A stretch of DNA of 21,727 bases from JAOTVV01 sp041602035 (lineage in GTDB: Bacteria > Gemmatimonadota > Gemmatimonadetes > Gemmatimonadales > GWC2-71-9), in contig JBFIHA010000045.1 in assembly GCA_041602035.1 (NCBI GenBank), positions 1-21,727 on the forward strand. Direction: 5' to 3'. Positions 13,642 through 20,712 of this stretch are shown here, piece after piece. Position numbers and translations under genes: made by a program. Every line of letters starts with the position of its first letter. Position 1 is the first letter of the stretch. The notes below the pieces were generated by a model. That model ran no database searches. It was given only the letters and a program-made list of their open reading frames with translations, and was not told the origin of the DNA.

Positions 13642-15424
13642 TGCCACTCCTGCCTTTCTTGATAACGTTCCACCTGGATGGATTGAGTAACCGCATTCGT
13701 TTGCTGAGTGTCTCTTTTTCGCGCGCCAGCGTCGCCTTCTCGTCGTCGGATGCCACCACGATGCGCCGATCGATCGCGTGCAGCCGCTCCTCCAGCGCCC
13801 GGCTTTCGATCTTGCCCAGCGCCGCGTCGACCGTGGCATCTTCGGCCAGAGCCCCACCGGGCTCCTCGAGCAACCGAGCCAGCAGCGCGCGGCCCTCCGC
13901 GTTCTCCGTCGCCTCGAGCAGCTCGCCGCCCGATACCTCCTCACCCGCATCGGCCACCATGGCGAGCAGATCCCACTCTACACCGGTTCCCCTCTCGAGC
14001 CTCGCCAGTTGCTCCGCGATCCGTGGTCGCCACGCGGGCGAGCGCAACATCACGCGCAACAGATCCTGCTCCGGTCGCGGCCTCCACCGGAGACGCCGCG
14101 GCCGCTCGTCCGCGGACCGACCGGCTGCCGCCGGCGACGGCGCGCGCCAGCGACCACCTTCGATTTCTTGATGCAGCGACTCCCGTGACACGCCGAGTGC
14201 CTCGACGCAACGGCTCACATAGAGATCGCGCGTGACCTGGTCGCTGACGGCGCGAAGCGTGGGGAGCAGCCGATCCAGTGCACGACGCCGCCCGGAGATC
14301 GACCCGAGCCAGCCCTTGCGCTCCAGGAGCTGCAGCTTGCGCTCGAGCACGTCCAACGCATCGTCCAGAACCTCGCCCACCGCCTCGGCACCGCCCGTGG
14401 CGGCAAGTGCGTCGGGATCGGTACCTGGGGGTGGTGTCGCGATCGCCACCCGCAGCCCCGCGTGAAGCAGAATGTCTGCCGCCCGGAAGCTGGCCCGGAG
14501 CCCCGCGGCATCGCTGTCGTAGAGCAGCACGACCGTCTTGGTGTAGCGGCCCAGCAGTCGGGCCTGGTCGGTCGTGAACGAGGTGCCGAGTGGGGCGACC
14601 GTTTCCTCGAGTCCCAGATCCACCAGGCGAATGACGTCGAAGTAGCCTTCGACCACCACCACACGTTCCGCCTTCCTTATCGCGTTCTTCGCGTGATCCA
14701 GGTTGTACAGCAAGTTGCCCTTATGAAAGACCTGCGTGTCCGGCGAGTTGAGGTACTTGGGCTCTCCCTCACCGATCACCCGCCCGCCGAACCCGACTAC
14801 CCGTCCCCGCAAATCGTGAATCGGAAACAGCAACCGATTCCAGAACCGCGGACGCACGGAGTCGTCCTCGCGACGCATCGCAAGCCCGGCCTCGATCAGG
14901 GTGTCGATCCCGATGCCGAGCTTCGTCATCGCTGCGAGGAACGCGTCTCCCCGCGGCGCGTACCCCAAACCGAGCGGCAGCAGCTGGTCCAATTTGAATG
15001 ACCGGCCCTCGAGATAGCTTCGCGCCGGTTTCGCGTCGTCCGCTTCACGCAGACGCCTCGCGTACCAGTCGGCTGCCGCTGCCACGGCCGTGAACAGCGG
15101 CTCGCGCGGATCCGGCCCCGTGGACCGCCGTTCAGGAATCGTGACGCCCGCGCGCTGCGCCACCTCCCTGACGGCCGTGGGATAGTCCATCCCGAACCGC
15201 TTCATGTAGAACGTGAACACGTCACCGGCTTCGTGACACACGAAGCAGTAGAACATCTGCTTCTTGGGAATGACGGCGAAGTTGCGGTGCTTCCCGCCAT
15301 GGAACGGACACGGGCCGCGATAGTCGGATCCGGTGCGCTTGAGCTCCACGTGCTCGCCCACCAGGGTCACGAGGTCTGCGGCATCACGCACCTGTTCGAT
15401 GACGTCGTCCGGAATCGGGCTCAC
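13631..15424 (-). CDS. dnaG: DNA primase
   Basis: DnaG synthesises RNA primers at the replication fork. The 597-residue protein has a CHC2 zinc domain at the N-terminus (C39, H42, C60, C63 in CPFH and CFVC) and the TOPRIM catalytic core, with E259 in VVVVEGYFDVI and the DSD at 303-305 in VLLYDSDAAGLR. The RNA polymerase basic patch region RFWNRLLFPIHDLRGRVVGFGGR is also clear. The C-terminal helicase-binding region (about 450-597) is divergent, as usual. GTG at 15424 overlaps the mutS2 TGA (GTGA). The usual KTPSF after CPFH reads KHRNF, a small variation. No rpoD follows, unlike the E. coli rpsU-dnaG-rpoD operon, although an rpsU-like remnant lies upstream of mutS2. Confidence 0.97.
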   Translation of the reverse strand: MSPIPDDVIEQVRDAADLVTLVGEHVELKRTGSDYRGPCPFHGGKHRNFAVIPKKQMFYCFVCHEAGDVFTFYMKRFGMDYPTAVREVAQRAGVTIPERRSTGPDPREPLFTAVAAAADWYARRLREADDAKPARSYLEGRSFKLDQLLPLGLGYAPRGDAFLAAMTKLGIGIDTLIEAGLAMRREDDSVRPRFWNRLLFPIHDLRGRVVGFGGRVIGEGEPKYLNSPDTQVFHKGNLLYNLDHAKNAIRKAERVVVVEGYFDVIRLVDLGLEETVAPLGTSFTTDQARLLGRYTKTVVLLYDSDAAGLRASFRAADILLHAGLRVAIATPPPGTDPDALAATGGAEAVGEVLDDALDVLERKLQLLERKGWLGSISGRRRALDRLLPTLRAVSDQVTRDLYVSRCVEALGVSRESLHQEIEGGRWRAPSPAAAGRSADERPRRLRWRPRPEQDLLRVMLRSPAWRPRIAEQLARLERGTGVEWDLLAMVADAGEEVSGGELLEATENAEGRALLARLLEEPGGALAEDATVDAALGKIESRALEERLHAIDRRIVVASDDEKATLAREKETLSKRMRLLNPSRWNVIKKGRSGSAR

Positions 15425-17733
15425 CGTTCAAACTCCACGATCGTCACACCCGATCCGCCCTCCTGCGGCGGGGCGAGCCGGTGGTGTGCCACCCGCGGAT
15501 CCCGATCGAGCGCGTGCGCCACGGTAGCGCGAAGCGCGCCGGTCCCCTTCCCGTGGATCACCCGCAGCCTGGGCAGGTCCGCCACGACCGCCGCGTCGAG
15601 CGCGAGGCCCAACTCCGCCTCCGCTTCGTCGGAGCGACGTCCACGCAGGTCGATCTCCGACGCCGCTCCGGCCACCGCCGTCGCCATGCTGTCCTTGGCG
15701 GGTCGCTTCCGCTTCGGCGGCGACGGCGGAGGCAACGAGCCCCGTTCGGACCGGTCCGCACCGCGGACCTTCCAGCCCTTCTTTCGGGCGGCCTCTTCGA
15801 GCTTGCGCAGCGCGTCGCCTTCTTCGCGCACGCCGTCCTCCACCAGCCGCCGCGCCTCCTTGGCGGTCGCCTCGCTGACGGCGGCCCGGGCCATGCCGAG
15901 GGCGTCCTCGACTCGGCGGCGCGCCTCGAGCAGGAATGCGCGAGCCTGTTCGCGACCCGACACCTCGATCTCTCGGGCACGCGCGTCCACGGCCCGTTCC
16001 CGACTCCCCACATCGTCCAGACGCTTGTCGAGCTTCACCGCGTCGGCCTCGAGCCTGGCCCGAAGTGCCTCCACGTCCGCCTCGCGATCGGCAAGGGCAG
16101 CCTCGCGTCGCTCGAGTTCGGCCAGCGTTGCCTCGAGCGATCGGGCCGCCTCCGGTGTCAGCGCGTCGGCCTGCGTCAGCACCTCTTCCGGCAGGCCAAG
16201 GCGCCGCGCGATGGCGATCGCATACGAGCGGCCCGGCTTCCCCATGAGAAAGCGATACGTCGGGGCGAGCGTTTCGGCATCGAACTCGAGACTCGCGTTG
16301 ACCACGCCGTCCGTGCCGGCCGCCAGCTCTTTGAGTGAACCCAGGTGGGTTGTGGCGATCGTCTGCACGCCGCGCCCGTGGAGTGACAACAGCACGGCAC
16401 CCGCCAACGCCGCTCCCTCGGTCGGGTCGGTTCCACCACCGATCTCGTCGAGCAGCACGAGCGATCGGTCGTCAGCCTCCACGAGAATGGTGCGCAAGGC
16501 GGCGACGTGGGCGCTGAACGTCGACAGGCTGGCTTGGATGGACTGATGGTCGCCGATATCGGCAAAAATCCGGCCGAAGCACGGCAGCACCGTACCCGGT
16601 CCCACGGGTGGAACCACCCCGGCCTGCGCCATTGCCGACAAGAGACCGACGGCCTTGAGCAGCACGGTCTTGCCGCCGGCGTTCGGACCGCTCACCACCA
16701 CGGTTCGCTCCCCGTGTGCGAGCGCGAGATCGAACGGTACCGGGTGCTCGGCCTCCGCGCGGATGAGCGGGTGCGCGGCGTGCGTGATGGCGGTCGCGGT
16801 GGGCGCCAGCTCGACCGCTGGCACCGCGGCTCCGGTGTCGAGCGCATACCGAGCGCGCGCATAGAGATCGTCCGCGCGAATGCACATCTCAATGCCGTCG
16901 CGCAGCGGCCCCGCCTCCGCTCGTACCGCGTCGGTGAGGCTGCGGAGCACAGCGAGGGTCTCACGCGTCTCTTCCGCCTCACACGCATTGAGGTCGTTGC
17001 CTAGCTCGACCGCCTCCGCTGGTTCCACGAACAGCGTCGTCCCGGACGCCGACTCACCGTGCACGATACCCCGCACGGCGGCCCGGCTGTCGCGACGTAC
17101 CGGGATCACATAGCGCCCGCTGCGAAGGGTGACGCCGGCGTCACTCGGTGCCTGATGTGATGCCAGGTCCCGCTGCAGTCGCTCAAGCAGGGCGATGAGC
17201 CGCTGCCGCACCTCTCGCAACCGATGTCGAGCGCGCCTGAGGCCGGGAGACGCCACATCCGCCACCCGTCCGTCCGGTTCGATCGCGCGCTCGATGCGGC
17301 GTGCGAGTTTCGCCGGTGGTACGGCGACCGCCAACGCCGCCACGCGTGACGCCTCTTCCGAGAGCGCCTCGAGTGCACTCTGCGTCTCGTTCATCGCGTC
17401 GAGGGCCCCCACCAAGCCGCGCAGCGCCCCACCCTCCAGCACGCTCCCGGGCGTGGCGAGCAGGCGGAGCGTGTCGCTCAGGTCATCCACCGGCCGCGGC
17501 GCGAAGCGCCCACCATCCTGGAAATGGGCCAGCAGCTCACCGACCGTGGCCAGCTCCTCCCGTATCGACGCGATGTCCGTCGCTGGGCGGCGCGAACGGA
17601 CCGCCGCCGCCCCCAACGTCGAAACGGCGTGTGCCGCCACGATGCCGAGGGCGGATTCGAGCTCCAGTTGAGCCAGGGTGTCCCGCGAGGCGACGGGCGA
17701 AACGGGGGAAGGGGTGCCGGCGACCCTCGTCAC
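15421..17733 (-). CDS. mutS2: Endonuclease MutS2 (MutS family ATPase with Smr domain)
   Basis: MutS2 is a MutS-family ATPase lacking the mismatch-recognition domain; members suppress homologous recombination or act on stalled ribosomes. The product has about 770 residues, typical for the family. The ATPase has Walker A GPNAGGKT (about 349-356), Walker B LVLLDEIGGGTDPTEGAAL (about 426-444) and TTHLGSLKELA. A coiled coil rich in glutamate and arginine follows, and the last 80 residues are an Smr nuclease domain with DLRGRR and IHGKGTGALR. Two GTG starts are possible, at 17739 and 17733. I prefer 17733 because GGAAGG ends seven bases before it, whereas it would abut the other. It ends in a GTGA overlap with dnaG. 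Confidence 0.95.
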   Translation of the reverse strand: MTRVAGTPSPVSPVASRDTLAQLELESALGIVAAHAVSTLGAAAVRSRRPATDIASIREELATVGELLAHFQDGGRFAPRPVDDLSDTLRLLATPGSVLEGGALRGLVGALDAMNETQSALEALSEEASRVAALAVAVPPAKLARRIERAIEPDGRVADVASPGLRRARHRLREVRQRLIALLERLQRDLASHQAPSDAGVTLRSGRYVIPVRRDSRAAVRGIVHGESASGTTLFVEPAEAVELGNDLNACEAEETRETLAVLRSLTDAVRAEAGPLRDGIEMCIRADDLYARARYALDTGAAVPAVELAPTATAITHAAHPLIRAEAEHPVPFDLALAHGERTVVVSGPNAGGKTVLLKAVGLLSAMAQAGVVPPVGPGTVLPCFGRIFADIGDHQSIQASLSTFSAHVAALRTILVEADDRSLVLLDEIGGGTDPTEGAALAGAVLLSLHGRGVQTIATTHLGSLKELAAGTDGVVNASLEFDAETLAPTYRFLMGKPGRSYAIAIARRLGLPEEVLTQADALTPEAARSLEATLAELERREAALADREADVEALRARLEADAVKLDKRLDDVGSRERAVDARAREIEVSGREQARAFLLEARRRVEDALGMARAAVSEATAKEARRLVEDGVREEGDALRKLEEAARKKGWKVRGADRSERGSLPPPSPPKRKRPAKDSMATAVAGAASEIDLRGRRSDEAEAELGLALDAAVVADLPRLRVIHGKGTGALRATVAHALDRDPRVAHHRLAPPQEGGSGVTIVEFER

Positions 17734-17770
17734 CCGCACCCCTTCCGCCGAACCTCGTGGCCTTGGCGCC

Positions 17771-17974
17771 TCATGCCCCGCGCGAAGGCCTCTTCACCGG
17801 GCGCCGCTGTCGGCGGCCCGCAGCCGCAAGCTTCCGCTTGCGGCGATCACTCGGCCTTTCGAAGTGTCGCTGCGTTCTGAGATCGGACAGGATGCCAGCC
17901 TTTTCCCACTGCTCTTCAGCGCCTCTGTGGTCCCGCGGAACCGAATCAGCGTCAGGAACGAGTACTGCTCCGAT
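17771..17974 (-). CDS. rpsU: Ribosomal protein bS21-like frame, N-terminus and start abnormal (possibly damaged)
   Basis: The C-terminal 45-50 residues are clearly bS21: EKAGILSDLRTQRHFERPSD then RRKRKLAAAGRRQRR, the family's conserved helix and basic tail. The preceding residues, DSVPRDHRGAEEQW, occupy the correct distance but lack the hallmark ALRRFKR-type helix. In the +1-shifted frame the same DNA reads FLTLIRFRG and then TEALK, closer to the expected pattern, which suggests a frameshift or a small deletion. No ATG or GTG occurs in frame; the only standard start is TTG at 18091, which would add 38 unrelated residues. The right boundary given here is therefore arbitrary. It could be a pseudogene, a sequencing error or a diverged gene with a rare start. 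The position next to mutS2-dnaG fits the common rpsU-dnaG linkage. Confidence 0.55.
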   Translation of the reverse strand: MGAVLVPDADSVPRDHRGAEEQWEKAGILSDLRTQRHFERPSDRRKRKLAAAGRRQRRPVKRPSRGA

Positions 17975-18018
17975 ACCCCGTCCGGTCTGCCGCCCGGACT
18001 CGATTTCGCAGAGAGGAA

Positions 18019-18047
18019 AAGCTAGACGGCCACTCCCCCATTGGCAA
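18019..18047 (-). promoter_or_regulatory. Putative promoter upstream of the bS21-like frame and mutS2
   Basis: TTGCCA (18047-18042), a 17-base spacer and TAGCTT (18024-18019) give a plausible housekeeping promoter on the minus strand, located after the HIT gene stop. It would start a transcript near 18011 that carries a small hairpin, GTCCGG/CCGGAC with an 8-base loop (17980-17999), before the bS21-like sequence. This could drive the mutS2-pta operon. The boxes are good but not consensus. Confidence 0.45.
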
Positions 18048-18101
18048 CCGACCCGACGGCCTCTGGAGCCGGGGGAATCGGTAACGCCCAACCCGCTCGG
18101 C

Positions 18102-18440
18102 TCAACCAGGTGGCCACCGCATCACCCGGCCGCCCAGCACGTGCGCGTGGATGTGAAACACCGTCTGGCCCGCCCCGGCGTTGGTGTTCAGCACGACACG
18201 ATACCCGTCCCCGGCCAGGCCCTCACCGCGTGCAACGTCTCGGGCAAACAACAACAGCTCGCCCAAGAGCGCTGCGTCCTCTGCCTCATTGAGCGACGGC
18301 ACGTGCTGCTTCGGGATCGCGAGCACGTGAGTCGGCGCCTGCGGGTTGATGTCCCGGAAGGCGAGGAACTTCTCGGTCTCGGTTACGCGCTTTGCGGGGA
18401 CCTCGCCAGCGACGATCCGACAGAAGAGGCACGTGGTCAT
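18102..18440 (-). CDS. HIT-family nucleotide hydrolase (HinT-like)
   Basis: This 112-residue protein is a histidine-triad nucleotide-binding protein of the HinT branch, which hydrolyses purine nucleotide phosphoramidates such as adenylated amines. The motif FHIHAHVLGGR carries the three histidines (96, 98, 100). CLFCRIVAGEVPA at the N-terminus has the CxxC pair found in many bacterial members, and DINPQAPTHVLAIPKQHV is typical. The ATG at 18440 lies two bases after the dnaJ stop, so the two are probably co-translated. Physiological substrates are unknown. Confidence 0.94.
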   Translation of the reverse strand: MTTCLFCRIVAGEVPAKRVTETEKFLAFRDINPQAPTHVLAIPKQHVPSLNEAEDAALLGELLLFARDVARGEGLAGDGYRVVLNTNAGAGQTVFHIHAHVLGGRVMRWPPG

Positions 18441-18442
18441 GG

Positions 18443-19597
18443 TCAGGTTCCGAACGCTTCCTTCATTTTCTCCCAGATCTTGCGACCCAGGCTCTCGTCC
18501 TCCTTGGGTGGCTCACCCTCGATGGTGGAGAGCCGCTGGAACAGGTCACGCAGCTCGGGACTCAGCCTGGTGGGCGTCCACACCTGAATCCTCACGTACA
18601 GCGTGCCCCGCCTGCCGTCGGAGACGTTCGGCAGGCCCTTCCCGCGCAGGGTCAACACGGTACCACTTTGCGCGCCCGGCTCCACCGTGATGGTCTCTTC
18701 GCCGAACGGCGTCGGGACCGTGATCTCACCGCCCAGGGCGGCCTGACTGAACGAAAGCGGGAGATCGTACACAAGGTCACTCCCGCGCCGCTGGAACCGC
18801 GGATCGTCCTCAACTTGGAACTCCACCACCAGGTCGCCGGCCGGACCGTTGCGCGGCCCCGCGACCCCTTGTCCGCGCAGCGTGATGTAGTTGTTGGTGT
18901 CAATGCCAGCCGGGACCTCGACCTCCACCTCACGCTCCTTGCGTACCCGGCCGTCGCCTCCGCAGCTGGAGCACGGCTCGCTCACTACCGTCCCTTCGGC
19001 CCGGCAGGTGGGACACGGCGACACCGAGACGAACTGGCCGAACAGGGACTGGGACGCATGGCGCACCTCGCCCGTCCCGCGGCAGGTGGGACACGGCTTG
19101 GTGGCCGATCCCGGGTTGGCCCCGCTTCCTTCGCACCTGTCACACCGGTCGAGGCTCCGGAGCTTGAGCGTGCGCTTGGTCCCGTGGGCCACGTCATCGA
19201 GAGACAGTTTGACCGTCGCGCGCACGTCCTGCCCGCGGCGCCGGGTGCGCCGCTGGCGTCCGCCGCCGCCGAAGATCGCGTCAAATCCTCCCAGGCCCCC
19301 GAAATCGCGCATGAAGATGTTGAGCGCCTCGGCCAGGTCGACGTGAGCAAACCCGAAACCGCCGGTCCCTCCACCCCGCACGCCTGCCAACCCGAATCGG
19401 TCGTACTGCGCGCGTTTCTGAGGATCGCGCAGGATCTCGTACGCTTCGGTGACTTCCTTGAACCGTTCCTCGGACGCCTTGTCGCCGTTGTTGCGGTCCG
19501 GATGGCACTCCATGGCGAGACGTCGGTACGCCTTCTTGATGTCGTCTTCCGACGACCGCGGGTCGACACCGAGAACTTCGTACAGGTCGCGGGCCAT
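18443..19597 (-). CDS. dnaJ: Chaperone DnaJ (Hsp40)
   Basis: DnaJ delivers unfolded proteins to DnaK and stimulates its ATPase. From ATG 19597 the protein has 384 residues and is a full class A DnaJ. The J domain occupies 1-70 with the HPD motif at 32-34. A short glycine/phenylalanine-rich segment follows, then four zinc repeats (CDRCEGSG, CPTCRGTG, CPTCRAEG and CSSCGGDG) and the C-terminal substrate-binding domains with GDLVVEFQVEDDPRFQRRG. The start is fixed by MARDLYEVLGV; a longer reading to 19717 runs into hrcA and is rejected. Five bases separate it from the hrcA stop, so HrcA presumably controls it. No grpE or dnaK gene lies between them, unlike the common hrcA-grpE-dnaK-dnaJ order. 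Confidence 0.97.
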   Translation of the reverse strand: MARDLYEVLGVDPRSSEDDIKKAYRRLAMECHPDRNNGDKASEERFKEVTEAYEILRDPQKRAQYDRFGLAGVRGGGTGGFGFAHVDLAEALNIFMRDFGGLGGFDAIFGGGGRQRRTRRRGQDVRATVKLSLDDVAHGTKRTLKLRSLDRCDRCEGSGANPGSATKPCPTCRGTGEVRHASQSLFGQFVSVSPCPTCRAEGTVVSEPCSSCGGDGRVRKEREVEVEVPAGIDTNNYITLRGQGVAGPRNGPAGDLVVEFQVEDDPRFQRRGSDLVYDLPLSFSQAALGGEITVPTPFGEETITVEPGAQSGTVLTLRGKGLPNVSDGRRGTLYVRIQVWTPTRLSPELRDLFQRLSTIEGEPPKEDESLGRKIWEKMKEAFGT

Positions 19598-19602
19598 GGG
19601 CG

Positions 19603-20652
19603 CTATTTCGCCAGTTCTCCCAGCATGCGGCTCGTGTGCTCCACCAAGGTCACGACCTTGTGGTACGGCATGCGCGTCGGCCCCATCACCCCGATCATCC
19701 CGCTGAAGGGCCCGCACTCGTAGACGGATGTCACGATCGTGAACGCTTGGAGCGACGGGTCGAGGTGCTCGCCGCCAATCGTGACACTGATCCCGGGCGA
19801 CTCGCGCTCCCTGAGCGCCTCACGCAACCGCTCCCGTCGCTCGGTCAACTCCAACAGGTTTCGCATCCGCTCGCTGGTGCTGAATTCTGGCTGGTCCACC
19901 AGCATCTGCGCGCTCCCGAGCACGATCTCGCCGCCGTCAGCCGGTCCAATCTCGAACAACTGATCCGCTTCTTCGATGAAGATGTTGAGCAGCTCTTGGC
20001 TCCGATCGTTGGTGCCGGCGTCCCGCAACCGGTCGCCTAGATTGGAACGGATCTCGCGCAGCGAGAGACCCGCCAGCCGTTCGTTGAGCACGTGCGCGAC
20101 GCTGGCGAGCGCCTCCCGGGGCAATTCGTTGGACACCTCGATAAAGAGCGTGCGGGCCGCACCACCTTCCAGTACGAGGATCATGAGCAGCCGCTCGTGG
20201 GACGCCTGCACCAGCTCCAGGCGCTCCAGCACCGCGTTGCCGAAGGTGGGTGCGATGCCAAGGCCCAACTCCTTGGTCAGGACGCCCAGGACTTCAGCCG
20301 CCTTGCGCAACAACCCCTCGATGCCGTTCCCGCCGGTGGCCAGCTCGCGCCGCAGCGCATCCCGCTCCGTGGGCGTGGGCAGGGCCGGCGACATCAGGGA
20401 ATCGACATACACGCGATACGCGTGATCGGTGGGGACACGCCCCGCGGACGTGTGCGGGTGAGCCAGGTAACCCCGATCCTCCAAGTCACTCATCGTGTTG
20501 CGGATCGTGGCGGCCGACACGCCGAGGTCGTATCGCTTGGCGATGGTCCGCGACCCCGCCGGCTCGGCGGTTTCGACGTACATGTCGATCACCGCCTCCA
20601 GCACTTGGCGCTCACGCTCGGTCAGCGGACCGTGGGGCATCTTAGAAGTCAT
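19603..20652 (-). CDS. hrcA: Heat-inducible transcription repressor HrcA
   Basis: HrcA represses class I heat-shock operons by binding the CIRCE inverted repeat, and depends on GroEL for activity. The 349-residue protein has normal length. The N-terminal winged helix is shown by LTERERQVLEAVIDMYVETAEPAGSRTI, VSAATIRNTMSDLEDRGYL and HTSAGRVPTD. The C-terminal domain ends with SVYECGPFSGMIGVMGPTRMPYHKVV, a family signature. The ATG at 20652 has no clear Shine-Dalgarno; a promoter-like pair with its -10 eleven bases upstream suggests a very short or absent leader. Repeats resembling CIRCE halves lie in the same 59-base gap, so self-repression is likely. Confidence 0.97.
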   Translation of the reverse strand: MTSKMPHGPLTERERQVLEAVIDMYVETAEPAGSRTIAKRYDLGVSAATIRNTMSDLEDRGYLAHPHTSAGRVPTDHAYRVYVDSLMSPALPTPTERDALRRELATGGNGIEGLLRKAAEVLGVLTKELGLGIAPTFGNAVLERLELVQASHERLLMILVLEGGAARTLFIEVSNELPREALASVAHVLNERLAGLSLREIRSNLGDRLRDAGTNDRSQELLNIFIEEADQLFEIGPADGGEIVLGSAQMLVDQPEFSTSERMRNLLELTERRERLREALRERESPGISVTIGGEHLDPSLQAFTIVTSVYECGPFSGMIGVMGPTRMPYHKVVTLVEHTSRMLGELAK

Positions 20653-20663
20653 TGTCGTCGAAC

Positions 20664-20693
20664 GGATTAGCCACCTTGGCCATGAGTGGTCAA
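20664..20693 (-). promoter_or_regulatory. Possible promoter of hrcA-dnaJ-hinT
   Basis: On the minus strand TTGACC (20693-20688) lies 18 bases before TAATCC (20669-20664), or 17 before the overlapping CTAATC. The predicted start of transcription would be only about 5 bases from the hrcA ATG. Both boxes are imperfect. They overlap the CIRCE-like repeats, which would suit control by HrcA. Confidence 0.4.
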
Positions 20694-20712
20694 CGGCTCA
20701 GTTTAGCCACCT
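20667..20712. repeat. CIRCE-like repeats upstream of hrcA
   Basis: TTAGCCACCT occurs twice as a direct repeat, at 20667-20676 and 20703-20712, with a 36-base period. Between the copies, GAGTGGTCAA (20684-20693) forms an imperfect inverted repeat with the first. The CIRCE consensus is TTAGCACTC-N9-GAGTGCTAA. The TTAGC and GAGTG cores are present, but each arm looks stretched by one base and the spacer shortened to seven. It may be a diverged HrcA operator. Confidence 0.45.

Noticed and set aside
15233..16546. Plus-strand open frame of 437 codons, serine/arginine/alanine-rich
   Set aside because: Antisense to dnaG and mutS2; the low-complexity composition is an artefact of the opposite frame.
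17301..18587. Plus-strand open frame of 428 codons covering the bS21 region
   Set aside because: It spans the mutS2 start, the intergenic region and the HIT gene in antisense with no recognisable domain or ribosome site.
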